From contig NZ_JAMZGM010000016.1 in assembly GCF_024158605.1 (NCBI RefSeq), positions 1 through 56,683 of the forward strand: a stretch of 56,683 nucleotides of DNA, written 5' to 3'. The position numbers and the translations under genes were made by a program. This document shows, in pieces, positions 26,366 to 36,148 of this stretch. This DNA is from Sebaldella sp. S0638 (GTDB lineage: Bacteria > Fusobacteriota > Fusobacteriia > Fusobacteriales > Leptotrichiaceae). The notes under the pieces are model-generated. The model was not told the origin of the DNA. It was given only the letters and a program-made list of their open reading frames with translations, and did not search any database. The number at the start of each line of letters is the position of its first letter. Positions within the stretch are counted from its first letter, which is position 1.

Positions 26366-26695
26366 ATGGAAAAAAACACAAAATTAATGTACATTTTGGC
26401 AATTTTTATTAGCTTCATTTCACCGTTGATTTTCTTTATAAATGCAAAATCAGCAGAAGAAAAGGAAGATGCAAAATTAAGCTTGAATTTTGAAATTAGC
26501 TATACAATAATTATGTTTGTAGTAGGGGTAGTAGTTAATATAATAACTTTTATCGTGCCTACTATAGGTATGATTTTATCTTTAGCATATTTAGTGATTT
26601 GGGTATGGCATGCATTTATTGATTATAAAGCAATGAAAGCAGTTGAAGAAGGAAAAACTCCAGAATTTCCTATCAACTTTAATTTAGTAAAATAA
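26366..26695 (+). CDS. DUF4870-like small membrane protein
   Basis: The start is ATG 26366 (109 aa), with AAAGGAGAG upstream; the frame opens earlier, inside the promoter-to-leader region. Three hydrophobic segments are seen at about residues 8-28, 47-66 and 70-90. The NFEISYTIIMFVVGVVVN stretch is typical of the DUF4870 (Tic20-like) family. Function is unknown in that family. A terminator follows at 26721-26757, so it is a single-gene unit. Confidence 0.75.
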   Translation: MEKNTKLMYILAIFISFISPLIFFINAKSAEEKEDAKLSLNFEISYTIIMFVVGVVVNIITFIVPTIGMILSLAYLVIWVWHAFIDYKAMKAVEEGKTPEFPINFNLVK

Positions 26696-26720
26696 AAGTT
26701 ATTTCAGAAGATATCATAAA

Positions 26721-26757
26721 AAGGCATTCAAAATTATTATTTTGTATGTCTTTTTTG
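26721..26757 (+). terminator. Intrinsic terminator
   Basis: AAGGCAT (26721-26727) pairs with ATGTCTT (26746-26752), including one G-U pair, followed by TTTTTG. It rules out a coding start before 26791 for the next gene. Confidence 0.6.
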
Positions 26758-26790
26758 TTTAATCAAATACTTTATAATAATGGAGGAAAT

Positions 26791-27036
26791 ATGTTATTAA
26801 AGATAAATTATAAAAATATACCAGATAATAGAATAATACCGACTGAAGCTGTTATAGTTATGTGTAAGTCTGGAAAAGAGATCATTTTAAATTTAAACGG
26901 CAATAAATACATACATATAATATACAATGATGACAAAGATGTGAATGAAGATTTTGAATTGATACAATCGGTTTGGTATCTAAAAGAATATGAAGGGAAA
27001 AATTTTATATTTTTAAAAAATCATGTACATAGTTAA
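26791..27036 (+). CDS. Hypothetical 81-residue protein
   Basis: ATG 26791 has GGAGGAA directly upstream. The product is an 81-aa soluble, beta-rich protein (LLKINYKNIPDNRIIPTEAV...). It has no signal, membrane span or motif I recognise. It sits alone between two terminators, between the DUF4870-like gene and acpS, and is even more AT-rich than its neighbours. It could be a recent insertion or a contact-dependent-immunity-like small protein; this is speculation. Confidence 0.55.
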   Translation: MLLKINYKNIPDNRIIPTEAVIVMCKSGKEIILNLNGNKYIHIIYNDDKDVNEDFELIQSVWYLKEYEGKNFIFLKNHVHS

Positions 27037-27190
27037 TATTTATTAAAGATAAAAATCTGGTTTGCAAAATTATTCAAAATATATATTTAAATTATTTACT
27101 GAGAAATAGTTCTAAGAAAATAATGCTTTTAGTATATCAAGTTATTTTTAGTAAATATTATAAAGAGCATTTTTTATACAAAAAATTGAA

Positions 27191-27219
27191 TTGAAAAAAA
27201 CTCTGACAAGAGGTAGAAT
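27191..27219 (+). promoter_or_regulatory. Sigma70-type promoter for acpS
   Basis: TTGAAA (27191-27196) and TAGAAT (27214-27219) are 17 bp apart, 52 bp before the acpS ATG. A possible terminator (AATGCT at 27122, AGCATT at 27166, then TTTTT) lies just upstream. Confidence 0.6.
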
Positions 27220-27270
27220 AGTATAAGACATGAAGTTTCAATAAAATTTTTTTATACATAAGGAGAAATT

Positions 27271-27642
27271 ATGAAAATAATAGGAATAGGAACAGATATA
27301 ATAGAAATAGACAGGATAAAAGATGCTATAAATAACGTAAAAACATTTAAAGGAAGAGTTTTTACCAAAAATGAAATAGAACATGTAGAAAAGCGAAAAA
27401 ATCCTTATCCCAGCTATGCCGGAAGATTCGCAGCAAAGGAAGCGGTGTCTAAGGCAATAGGGACAGGTTTCAGAGGATTTAATCTCGTAGATATAGAAGT
27501 ATATAATGATGAACTGGGTAAGCCTTACCTGAGATTTTATAACGATTTGAAAGAATTAATGAAGGATGTGGAATTTCAGATAAGTATATCACATAGTAAG
27601 GAATATGCAGTTTCAACAGTTATTTTGTATAAAGAAGAATAA
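27271..27642 (+). CDS. acpS: Holo-[acyl-carrier-protein] synthase
   Basis: This 123-aa protein transfers 4'-phosphopantetheine from CoA to acyl carrier protein. The GIGTDIIEIDRI start (residues 4-15, with Mg2+-binding Asp8) and AGRFAAKEAVSKAIG (about 51-65, with Glu58 and Lys) are the two signature motifs. SISHSKEYA (about 108-116) is the third. The length is normal for AcpS. AAGGAG precedes the ATG. Confidence 0.96.
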   Translation: MKIIGIGTDIIEIDRIKDAINNVKTFKGRVFTKNEIEHVEKRKNPYPSYAGRFAAKEAVSKAIGTGFRGFNLVDIEVYNDELGKPYLRFYNDLKELMKDVEFQISISHSKEYAVSTVILYKEE

Positions 27643-28030
27643 TGTAAACTACCATATAAAAAAATTATTTTTGAAAACAAATAAAAATAAAAAATTACTT
27701 TGTAAATCAAATAAAAAAATAGATGTTTGAAACATTTGAAATACTTTCTGATAAAAATATAAGAAGAAAGCAGAAAATTTATTTAATATTCCTTTACGGA
27801 GTTTTATTTTATATGAAAAAATATATCTTTTTTGTTTTAGAAACAAATTTGTAAGAATATCCTGAACATTAGAAAAAATCATGGAAAATAAGAATATGAA
27901 TTCATGATTTTTTTTATTTATATTATAATAGTATGTAGCTATATAAAAAATATATAAATAAAAATTTATCGAAAAATAAATTGTAATTATTACAATTTTA
28001 TACTCGAATTACTTAATATAGGCTCGGTAT
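27643..28030. other. AT-rich gap of nearly 400 bp without a gene
   Basis: Very AT-rich sequence with no credible ORF on either strand. The only clear structure is a hairpin with T-tail at 27873-27914 (AAAATCATG and CATGATTTT arms, 19-nt loop). It might terminate acpS transcription if the message is long. Confidence 0.6.
27873..27914 (+). terminator. Hairpin with T-tract in the acpS-sufC gap
   Basis: AAAAAATCATG pairs with CATGATTTTTT around a 19-nt AT-rich loop, giving an 11-bp dyad ending in T residues. It could serve either strand. Confidence 0.5.
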
Positions 28031-28032
28031 CG

Positions 28033-28073
28033 AATATTTTGAATCAAAATATTTTGAAACCAAAATAATTTTG
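28033..28073 (+). promoter_or_regulatory. Operator-like array of overlapping CAAAAT/ATTTTG dyads upstream of suf
   Basis: Three overlapping inverted repeats are present: AATATTTTG-AAT-CAAAATATT (28033-28053, 9-3-9), TATTTTG-AAAC-CAAAATA (28050-28067, 7-4-7) and CAAAAT-A-ATTTTG (28061-28073). The array ends 5 bp before the suf -35. The likely job is control of Fe-S cluster assembly by a regulator not encoded in the window. Confidence 0.6.
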
Positions 28074-28077
28074 ATGA

Positions 28078-28106
28078 TTGACTACTTTGGTATTATATAG
28101 TAGAAT
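28078..28106 (+). promoter_or_regulatory. suf operon promoter
   Basis: TTGACT (28078-28083) and TAGAAT (28101-28106) are 17 bp apart, 32 bp before the sufC ATG. Confidence 0.75.
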
Positions 28107-28137
28107 AATTGTATATATATTATTTATGGAGGTCGAA

Positions 28138-28884
28138 ATGAGTTTATTGGAGCTTAAGGAACTAAAAGCTAAAGTTGAAGATAAAGAAATTTTAAAAGGA
28201 TTGAACCTTAATATAAATAAAGGGGAAGTACATGTTATTATGGGGCCTAACGGAGCCGGAAAATCAACTCTGGCAAGTGTTTTGGTAGGACATCCTAAAT
28301 ATGAAATTTCAGGCGGGGACATAATTTTTGACGGTGAAGAGATAAATGATCTGGGTGTGGATGAAAGAGCACAAAAAGGAATGTTTTTATCTTTTCAGTA
28401 TCCTGAGGAAATACCGGGATTAACTGTGGAAGATTTTTTGAGAGCTGCTAAAGAAGCAGTATCAGGAGAAAAACAATATTTTATGCAGTTTCATCAGGAA
28501 TTAGTAGAAAAAATGGAAAAACTTCATATAGACCCTACATATGCAGACAGACATCTGAATGTGGGATTCTCAGGGGGAGAAAAAAAGAAAAATGAAATAC
28601 TGCAAATGGCAGTTTTGGAACCAAAACTGGCAATTTTGGATGAAACAGATTCCGGACTTGACAGAGATGCTACAAAGATAGTTTTTGAAGGTGTACAAAA
28701 GCTGAAAAATGATGATAACGCACTTCTTATAATAACTCATTATAACAAGGTACTTGATTATCTGAAACCTGACTTTGTCCATATATTAATGGATGGAAAA
28801 ATAGTGAAAAGCGGCGGGATAGAGCTGGTGGAATATATTGAGAAAAAGGGATACCAAAAAATGAGGGAAGAATTAGGACTTTAA
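28138..28884 (+). CDS. sufC: Fe-S cluster assembly ATPase SufC
   Basis: This 248-aa ABC ATPase starts at ATG 28138 with GGAGG 7-11 nt upstream; the open frame begins earlier but runs into the promoter. Walker A is GPNGAGKS (about residues 38-45), the signature NVGFSGGEKKKNE is near 141-153, and Walker B LAILDETDSGLD near 163-174. The GGEKKKNE variant of the ABC signature and the Asp/Ser after Walker B are SufC hallmarks. It powers the SufBCD scaffold that builds Fe-S clusters. First gene of sufCBDSU. Confidence 0.96.
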   Translation: MSLLELKELKAKVEDKEILKGLNLNINKGEVHVIMGPNGAGKSTLASVLVGHPKYEISGGDIIFDGEEINDLGVDERAQKGMFLSFQYPEEIPGLTVEDFLRAAKEAVSGEKQYFMQFHQELVEKMEKLHIDPTYADRHLNVGFSGGEKKKNEILQMAVLEPKLAILDETDSGLDRDATKIVFEGVQKLKNDDNALLIITHYNKVLDYLKPDFVHILMDGKIVKSGGIELVEYIEKKGYQKMREELGL

Positions 28885-28900
28885 AAAAGAGGTGAATGAT

Positions 28901-30313
28901 TTGGAAGACAGAAAGAAAACTTATATCGCCGATATTGAAAGAGGCGTTTATGATATAAAAGATGAAATGAAACATGAATTTACCACTAAAAAGGGTTTGA
29001 CAGAGGAGATAATAAGAACAATTTCCAAAGAAAAAAATGAACCTGAATGGATGCTTGAACACAGACTGAAATCATTGGAAGTATATAATTCCAAGCCTAT
29101 GCCTAAATGGGGTGCTGACTTATCTGATTTAGACGTAGACGATATTATCCACTATCTGCGTCCTGACAGCAAAATAATGAGTGATTCATGGGATGATGTA
29201 CCTGATTATATAAAAAATACTTTTGACAGGCTGGGAATACCTGAGGCTGAAAAACAGTCACTTGCAGGAGTGGGTGCGCAGTATGACTCAGAAGTGGTAT
29301 ACCATAGTATTCATGAGGAACTGGTAAAACAGGGAGTTATTTATACCGATATTGAGACAGCACTAAGAGAACACGAAGATATAGTAAAAGAGTATTTTAT
29401 GAAGCTGATAACTATGAATGATCATAAATTCGCCGCATTGCACGGAGCTGTGTGGTCAGGGGGATCATTTGTATATGTGCCGAAAGGTGTAAAAGTAGAC
29501 AAACCCTTACAGTCATATTTCAGGCTAAATGCTGCTGAAGCAGGACAGTTTGAGCATACACTTATAGTAGTGGAAGAAGGGGCAGATCTGCACTTCATAG
29601 AAGGATGTTCAGCGCCGAAATACCAGAAAAACGCGCTTCACGCCGGAGCAGTGGAATTATTTATAAAAAAAGGCGGAAGACTAAGATATTCGACTATAGA
29701 AAACTGGTCTAGAAATATGTATAATCTGAATACCAAAAGAGCAACAGTGGATACAGACGGAGTAATAGAATGGGTATCAGGATCATTTGGATCAAGAGTA
29801 TCAATGCTTTATCCTATGAGTATACTTAAAGGAGAGCGTGCAAGATGTGAATTTACAGGAATTACTTTTGCTTCTACAGGACAGTATCTGGATACAGGAT
29901 CAAAGGTAATACATGCAGCGCCGTATACTACATCTAATGTACATTCCAAGTCTATTTCCAAAAACGGAGGTACGGCTTTATACAGAGGACTTCTGAGAGT
30001 GGCACCCAATGCACACGGATGTAAGTCTACCGTGGAATGCGAGTCACTGATGCTTGATAATGAATCAAGATCAGATACTATACCTATTATAGAAATACAC
30101 AATGATAACATTGATATCGGGCATGAAGCCAAAATTGGAAGAATAAGCGAAGAAGCTATTTTTTATTTAATGTCAAGAGGGATTAGCAAGGATGAGGCAA
30201 AAGCCATGATAGTAAGAGGATTCGTGGAGCCGATTTCCAAAGAGCTGCCGCTTGAATACGCAGTTGAGTTAAATAAACTAATAGAGCTGGAGCTGGAAGG
30301 TACTATAGGATAG
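28901..30313 (+). CDS. sufB: Fe-S cluster assembly protein SufB
   Basis: The product is about 470 aa. The frame is open from GTG 28892, but AAGAGGTG (28887-28894) fits a TTG start at 28901 better. Conserved SufB stretches are SLAGVGAQYDSEVVYH, the beta-helix core with FIEGCSAPKYQ (Cys candidate for cluster assembly), and near the end IEIHNDNIDIGHEAKIGRIS. It is the scaffold on which the new cluster is formed with SufC and SufD. It lies 16 bp after sufC. Confidence 0.95.
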   Translation: MEDRKKTYIADIERGVYDIKDEMKHEFTTKKGLTEEIIRTISKEKNEPEWMLEHRLKSLEVYNSKPMPKWGADLSDLDVDDIIHYLRPDSKIMSDSWDDVPDYIKNTFDRLGIPEAEKQSLAGVGAQYDSEVVYHSIHEELVKQGVIYTDIETALREHEDIVKEYFMKLITMNDHKFAALHGAVWSGGSFVYVPKGVKVDKPLQSYFRLNAAEAGQFEHTLIVVEEGADLHFIEGCSAPKYQKNALHAGAVELFIKKGGRLRYSTIENWSRNMYNLNTKRATVDTDGVIEWVSGSFGSRVSMLYPMSILKGERARCEFTGITFASTGQYLDTGSKVIHAAPYTTSNVHSKSISKNGGTALYRGLLRVAPNAHGCKSTVECESLMLDNESRSDTIPIIEIHNDNIDIGHEAKIGRISEEAIFYLMSRGISKDEAKAMIVRGFVEPISKELPLEYAVELNKLIELELEGTIG

Positions 30314-30325
30314 GAGGACACTTTG

Positions 30326-31453
30326 ATGTTTAACGAAGATAATATAAAAGAGCTTGATAATTATCAGTTTAGAATAGATAACTTTAAAAAATATTCAGCT
30401 TTGTCAGCACCGAAATGGAAAAGAATCAGTCATAATGTGGAGGTTCCTGAAAATTATAAAAAATTTGACGGGGTTTCTGTATCAAATGCGGAACAGGACG
30501 GTCTTACAGTAAAGAATATAAACGAAGCATTTCAGGATATGGGAAAGTACAATAATGACAATGAATACGGGCTGAATGAATTTTTTAACACACAGGTATA
30601 TTCATTTTATAACAGCGGGAAATTTATTCATATAGGTGAAAGAAAAAAACTTGAAAATACAGTATGCATAAATTATAATTTTAATAAGGAAAATAATCTG
30701 CTTATTGATTATAACGTAATTGTAGCAGAGGATTTTTCAGAAGGAACAATTATTATAAATTATAATTCAGAAGATGATACAGAAGCATATCATAACGGAA
30801 TGATCAAAATAATAGCTAAGCCAAACTCGAAGATTAAGGTCATAAAGATACAGAATCTGAATCTGAACAGTTATAACTTCGAGGGGAGCAAAGCAGAGGT
30901 TTTTGGAAGTGCTGATGTGGCTATTTACAGTATGGAAATGGGAGCAAAGGTAAATGCCGTGAGTAATAAAAACTATCTTGAGGAAGATGGTTCCAAAATA
31001 GAAATATGGCCCGGTTATCTTGCTGACAAAGACAGAAAGGTAGACCTTGAATACTCGGTAATATTCAGAGGAAGAGATACTGCCGGTGTAATAGAAGGAA
31101 GAGGAGCTGTAAAGGATACTGCAAGAAAGGTATTCAGAGGAAATCTTTATTTTAAGAAAGGCGCAAGACACTCTGTGGGAAAAGAAGGGGAGTTTGCTAT
31201 TCTGCTGGATAAAGGTGTAAGATCTGACTCTATTCCGGGATTATTCTGTGATGAGGATGATGTAATAGGAGAACACTCTGCAAGTATAGGTAAAGTAGAT
31301 GAAAGTAAACTGTTTTATCTGATGAGCAGAGGTTTAACAGAAAATAATGCTAAGAAGCTCATAATAGAGTCTTCTTTCAAACCTATACTAAACAGTATAG
31401 ATGACCTTGAAATGAAAAATAAACTGCTGGAAGAACTGGAAAAAAGAATATAA
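30326..31453 (+). CDS. sufD: Fe-S cluster assembly protein SufD
   Basis: This 375-aa protein starts at ATG 30326, with AGGAGGA 7-13 nt upstream. The C-terminal third resembles SufB: VIEGRGAVKDTARKVFRGN, then SDSIPGLFCDEDDVIGEHSAS and SIGKVDESKLFYLMSRGL. The His in GEHSAS corresponds to the cluster-site histidine of SufD. It forms the heterodimeric scaffold with SufB and is 12 bp downstream of it. The N-terminal half is divergent, as is usual for SufD. Confidence 0.92.
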   Translation: MFNEDNIKELDNYQFRIDNFKKYSALSAPKWKRISHNVEVPENYKKFDGVSVSNAEQDGLTVKNINEAFQDMGKYNNDNEYGLNEFFNTQVYSFYNSGKFIHIGERKKLENTVCINYNFNKENNLLIDYNVIVAEDFSEGTIIINYNSEDDTEAYHNGMIKIIAKPNSKIKVIKIQNLNLNSYNFEGSKAEVFGSADVAIYSMEMGAKVNAVSNKNYLEEDGSKIEIWPGYLADKDRKVDLEYSVIFRGRDTAGVIEGRGAVKDTARKVFRGNLYFKKGARHSVGKEGEFAILLDKGVRSDSIPGLFCDEDDVIGEHSASIGKVDESKLFYLMSRGLTENNAKKLIIESSFKPILNSIDDLEMKNKLLEELEKRI

Positions 31454-31463
31454 GGAGCTCAAT

Positions 31464-32663
31464 ATGGAAATAAAAAAAGAATTTCCAATTTTTGATGATG
31501 AAAATCTGCATTATCTTGATACTGCCGCAACATCGCAAAAACCCCAGGTAGTGCTGGACAGTATAGAGAGATATTATAAAACCTATAACGGGAATCCCGG
31601 AAGAGGTTCCTACAAGCTGGTGATGGATTCCACAAGAATTTTTGAGGATTCAAGAAAGACAGTACAAAGGTTTTTGAATGCAAAAGAAAAAGAGGAAATA
31701 ATATTTACCAAAAGCACAACTGAATCTATAAATCTGCTGGCTTATTCATTTGGTCTGGAATTTATCAACGAAGGTGACGAAATAATACTTGGTATTACCA
31801 ATCATCATGCAAATATAGTTCCGTGGCAGATGGTAGCCAAAAAGAAAAAGGCAAAAATAAAGTATATTTATCTGCATGAAAACGGTCAATTTGATCTGGA
31901 CGATTTTAAATATAAAATTAGTAAAAGGACAAAGATTGTAGCTTTTTCGGCAGTTTCTAACGTAACAGGAGTAATTCATCCTATAGATGAGGTAGTGGAA
32001 ATAGCGCATAATAACGGTGCTTATGTATTAGTAGATGCTGCACAGGCTCTGCTGCATTTTCCTATAGATGTGCTAAAGAGTAATATTGATTTTCTTGCTT
32101 TTTCCGGACATAAATTATTTGCACCAATGGGGATAGGGGTCTTATACGGAAAGAGAAAACTTCTTGAAAAAATGCCGCCGTTTTTATTCGGCGGGGATAT
32201 GATAGAGTTTGTAACTGAGCAGAATTCCACGTTTGCACCTATTCCGAATAAATTCGAGGGTGGTACGCAGAATGTAGAAGGAGCTTACGGACTTTCAGAA
32301 GCGATAAAATATCTTGAAGGAATAGGATATGACCAGATAAATAAAATAGAGCATGAATTGGAAATGAAAGCTCTTTTTGAACTTCGCAATCTTGGGTTCG
32401 TAGAAACTTATCATACTGAAAATGTGGAAAGAGTGGGAGTAATTGCATTTAATGTAAAAGGAGTTCACTCGCATGATGTAGCTTTTATACTGGATTATTA
32501 CGGAGTTGGTGTAAGATCCGGACATCATTGTGCACAGCCGCTGATGAATTATTTGGAGATACCATCTTGCTGCAGGGCAAGTTTCAGTGTGTATAATGAT
32601 GCAGGAGATGTAGAAAAGCTCATAGAAGGACTTAGAAAAGTAAAGGAAGTGTTCAAGCTATGA
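31464..32663 (+). CDS. sufS: Cysteine desulfurase SufS
   Basis: This 399-aa PLP enzyme is of group II type. PLP lysine is in FSGHKLFAPMGIGVLYG (about residues 210-226). The Cys loop RSGHHCAQPLM is near residues 351-361 (HHCAQP, as in SufS). The start LHYLDTAATSQKPQVVLDSI is typical. It removes sulfur from cysteine as a persulfide and hands it to SufU, encoded next with a 4-nt overlap. GGAGCTC precedes the ATG. Confidence 0.96.
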   Translation: MEIKKEFPIFDDENLHYLDTAATSQKPQVVLDSIERYYKTYNGNPGRGSYKLVMDSTRIFEDSRKTVQRFLNAKEKEEIIFTKSTTESINLLAYSFGLEFINEGDEIILGITNHHANIVPWQMVAKKKKAKIKYIYLHENGQFDLDDFKYKISKRTKIVAFSAVSNVTGVIHPIDEVVEIAHNNGAYVLVDAAQALLHFPIDVLKSNIDFLAFSGHKLFAPMGIGVLYGKRKLLEKMPPFLFGGDMIEFVTEQNSTFAPIPNKFEGGTQNVEGAYGLSEAIKYLEGIGYDQINKIEHELEMKALFELRNLGFVETYHTENVERVGVIAFNVKGVHSHDVAFILDYYGVGVRSGHHCAQPLMNYLEIPSCCRASFSVYNDAGDVEKLIEGLRKVKEVFKL

Positions 32664-33106
32664 ATTTAGAAAAATTATATCAACAGACGATTTTAGAATA
32701 TAGCAATAGAAAAGACCTGAAAAGAGAGATGGACAGCCCGACTTATATAGAAAGAGGGCATAATCCTAACTGTGGTGATGATCTTACGCTGGAAATAAAA
32801 CTAAATTCAGATAATATAATCGAAGATGCTGCTTTTTTAGGAAACGGATGTGCGATTTCATCAGCTTCCACAGCAATGCTTATTGATCTTATAAAAGGGA
32901 AAAGCATAGAGGAAGCAAAGGAAAAAGTAGATATTTTCTTTAAGATGATGGGGCAGAAAGAAAAGCTAAGCAGCGATGAAATGAAAAAACTGGGTGATGC
33001 AGTGCTTATGGAATATGTGGCTAATATGCCTGCAAGGATAAAATGTGCGACGCTCAGCTGGCACTCGCTCAGAGTGATTATTGATAAAAATGAAGAGAAT
33101 AAGTAG
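32660..33106 (+). CDS. sufU: Sulfur-transfer protein SufU
   Basis: This 148-aa protein is of the IscU-like SufU family. Three conserved cysteines are seen: NCGDDLTL (about Cys39), FLGNGCAIS (about Cys65) and RIKCATLSWHSL (about Cys127). An Asp at the first site (CGDD) completes the zinc-binding set. It accepts sulfur from SufS by zinc-ligand swapping. Its ATG overlaps the sufS stop (ATGA). A terminator follows directly, closing the operon. Confidence 0.93.
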   Translation: MNLEKLYQQTILEYSNRKDLKREMDSPTYIERGHNPNCGDDLTLEIKLNSDNIIEDAAFLGNGCAISSASTAMLIDLIKGKSIEEAKEKVDIFFKMMGQKEKLSSDEMKKLGDAVLMEYVANMPARIKCATLSWHSLRVIIDKNEENK

Positions 33107-33130
33107 GATTTTATCTTGCTTATTTTTTTT
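33098..33130 (+). terminator. Terminator of the suf operon
   Basis: AATAAG (33098-33103) pairs with CTTATT (33119-33124) around a 15-nt loop, followed by TTTTTT. It overlaps the sufU stop codon. Confidence 0.6.
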
Positions 33131-33139
33131 AAAAAAATA

Positions 33140-33168
33140 TTGACATGCGCATAAAAAATACGTATAAT
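33140..33168 (+). promoter_or_regulatory. Perfect consensus promoter for hicAB
   Basis: TTGACA (33140-33145) and TATAAT (33163-33168) are exactly 17 bp apart: a full-consensus pair. A GCGCAT...ATACGT imperfect dyad lies in the spacer and could be the HicB operator. Confidence 0.8.
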
Positions 33169-33239
33169 ATATTTATTAGCATACAGATTTAAAACCGTCA
33201 ATGAAGTTTTCATCTGATCAAATTTGTAAGGAGATGCTA

Positions 33240-33422
33240 ATGGACTATAGTTCAAGAGGTCTCATTAAACGATTAATAGAAGCTGGGTGGATATTGAAAC
33301 GTTGTAATGGAAGCCATCACCAGTATATTAAAGGTGGGCGGGTTGTGACAGTACCACATCCCAGAAAAGATCTTAAATATGGGACGTATAATGCAATTTT
33401 AAAACAGTCAGGTCTGAAATAA
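33240..33422 (+). CDS. hicA: HicA-type mRNA interferase toxin
   Basis: This 60-aa protein starts at ATG 33240 with AAGGAG upstream. A longer open frame from 33201 has no Shine-Dalgarno. The HicA dsRBD-like fold is clear: LIKRLIEAGWILKRCNGSHHQY, with the active His in GSHH (about residues 26-29), then VVTVPHPRKDLKYGTYNAILKQ. It cleaves mRNA when free of HicB. Toxin first, antitoxin second is the usual hicAB order. A hairpin separates the two genes. Confidence 0.9.
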   Translation: MDYSSRGLIKRLIEAGWILKRCNGSHHQYIKGGRVVTVPHPRKDLKYGTYNAILKQSGLK

Positions 33423-33441
33423 CTGGGTTTAATACCCAGTT
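33421..33441 (+). promoter_or_regulatory. Hairpin between hicA and hicB
   Basis: AACTGGGT (33421-33428) and ACCCAGTT (33434-33441) form a perfect 8-bp stem with a 5-nt loop, starting inside the hicA stop codon. It has no long T-tract, so an mRNA-stability or translational role is more likely than termination. Confidence 0.55.
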
Positions 33442-33466
33442 TACCTGATTCAGGAGGTTTTTTATT

Positions 33467-33874
33467 ATGGCTAGAAAAGATATTTATATTTATCCTGCTA
33501 TTTTTGAAGAGGAGGATGGTGGATATAATATTAGTTTTCCAAATTTAGAGGGGGCGCTTACATGTGGGGATGACTTAAGTGATTCTTTATTCATGGCTAA
33601 AGATGTGTTAGGGTTATATTTATATACTTTAGAAGAGGATGGGACAGAATTACCAGAGCCTTCATTACCTAATAGAATAAAAGTCAAAGATAATCAATTT
33701 GTTCAGCTAATTGAAGTTTATATGCCGCCGATAAGGGATGAACAGGAAAATAGGCATATAAGAAAAAACGTAACTATTTCAAAATGGGTTAATGACTTGG
33801 CTGTAAAGAAAAAGATAAATTTCTCCGCAGTTTTAGAGTCAGCTTTGAAAGAAAAATTAGGTTATAGAAAATAA
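33467..33874 (+). CDS. hicB: HicB-type antitoxin
   Basis: This 135-aa protein has a HicB partial RNase H-like domain at about residues 1-75 (IYPAIFEEEDGGYNISFPNL, then GALTCGDDLSDSLFMAKDVL). A C-terminal DNA-binding part follows (NVTISKWVNDLAVKKKINFS, about 100-120) of ribbon-helix-helix type. It neutralises HicA and represses the promoter. AGGAGG precedes the ATG. A 12-bp perfect terminator hairpin follows. Confidence 0.9.
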   Translation: MARKDIYIYPAIFEEEDGGYNISFPNLEGALTCGDDLSDSLFMAKDVLGLYLYTLEEDGTELPEPSLPNRIKVKDNQFVQLIEVYMPPIRDEQENRHIRKNVTISKWVNDLAVKKKINFSAVLESALKEKLGYRK

Positions 33875-33881
33875 ATTTAAG

Positions 33882-33919
33882 AAATTACTCTTTGAACTAT
33901 CAGAAAGAGTAATTTTTAT
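33882..33919 (+). terminator. Strong terminator after hicB
   Basis: AAATTACTCTTT (33882-33893) and AAAGAGTAATTT (33904-33915) form a perfect 12-bp stem with a 10-nt loop and a T tail. The symmetry of A and T runs could make it bidirectional. Confidence 0.85.
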
Positions 33920-33971
33920 TATGAAAATATAGAAATATGGTATAATATTAAAAAGTTCAGGAGGTATATTT

Positions 33972-34484
33972 ATGTCATGTTTAGGTGTACTTTTCAGCAT
34001 TGATGATACTGAAGCCGAAAAGCTGAAAAAGATTAAGAGAGAAGATATCGTGGAGTATATTCAGGAGGAAATAGAAGAAGTTTATTTTGATGAAAAGCGG
34101 GAACAGCTGGCACAGCTAGATAAAGCCTGGGACGCTATACACAGGGCTTTCTGTAATAGCGAACTGTTATTTGAGGATGGAGAGCAGCCTTTGAGTCTTG
34201 TAATACTGGACGGTGAAATATTATACGGCGATGCAGACGAAGAAGATGACTATATAGTGTCGTTCAAAAGCGCGGAGCAGGTAAAATCAGTGTCAAAAGC
34301 CCTGAGAAATATTTCTGAGGAAGAATTCAGGAAAAAATATTTTGAAATTGATGAAGAAAAGTATGAGTATCCTTTAAGTGAAGAAGATTTTGAGTATTCA
34401 TGGGGATGGCTGTCTGATACATTTGAATTTTGGGATTATGCAGCTAAAAATAATTTATCTGTGATTTTTACTGTAGATCAGTAG
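33972..34484 (+). CDS. DUF1877 family protein (YfbM-like)
   Basis: This 170-aa acidic protein has the DUF1877 pattern: an MSCLGVLFSIDD start, LDKAWDAIHRAF near residues 50-61, LVILDGEILYGD near 77-88, and EEDFEYSWGWLSDTFEFWDYA near the end. The family fold is known, but its function is not. AGGAGG precedes the ATG, and TATAAT at about 33940 is a possible -10. It stands alone between hicAB and gdhA. Confidence 0.85.
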   Translation: MSCLGVLFSIDDTEAEKLKKIKREDIVEYIQEEIEEVYFDEKREQLAQLDKAWDAIHRAFCNSELLFEDGEQPLSLVILDGEILYGDADEEDDYIVSFKSAEQVKSVSKALRNISEEEFRKKYFEIDEEKYEYPLSEEDFEYSWGWLSDTFEFWDYAAKNNLSVIFTVDQ

Positions 34485-34596
34485 AAAAAGAACTTTCTAT
34501 TTATTGTTATTTTTTAGTTTTTCATGCATTTGATGAAATATTTTTCATAAAATAAAAAAAAATTCAATAATTTTTATTTTTTAAGAAAATAGCTAA

Positions 34597-36051
<1,455 letters not shown>

Positions 36052-36073
36052 TTTTTTTAATATATAATTTAAT

Positions 36074-36117
36074 AATCCTTTACAGATACTAAAACGGTAT
36101 CCGTAAAGGATTTTTTT
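36074..36117 (+). terminator. Strong terminator after gdhA
   Basis: AATCCTTTAC-A-GATAC (36074-36089) pairs with GTATC-C-GTAAAGGATT (36097-36112), 15 bp with one mismatch, followed by TTTTT. The next gene is convergent. Confidence 0.88.
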
Positions 36118-36148
36118 ATATTTTGCAGAATCGGGAAATCTGCTGAAA

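Noticed and set aside
33201-33239. Longer HicA starting at ATG 33201
   Set aside because: It has no Shine-Dalgarno and the extra residues match nothing in HicA; AAGGAG precedes ATG 33240, and the resulting 60-aa length is normal.
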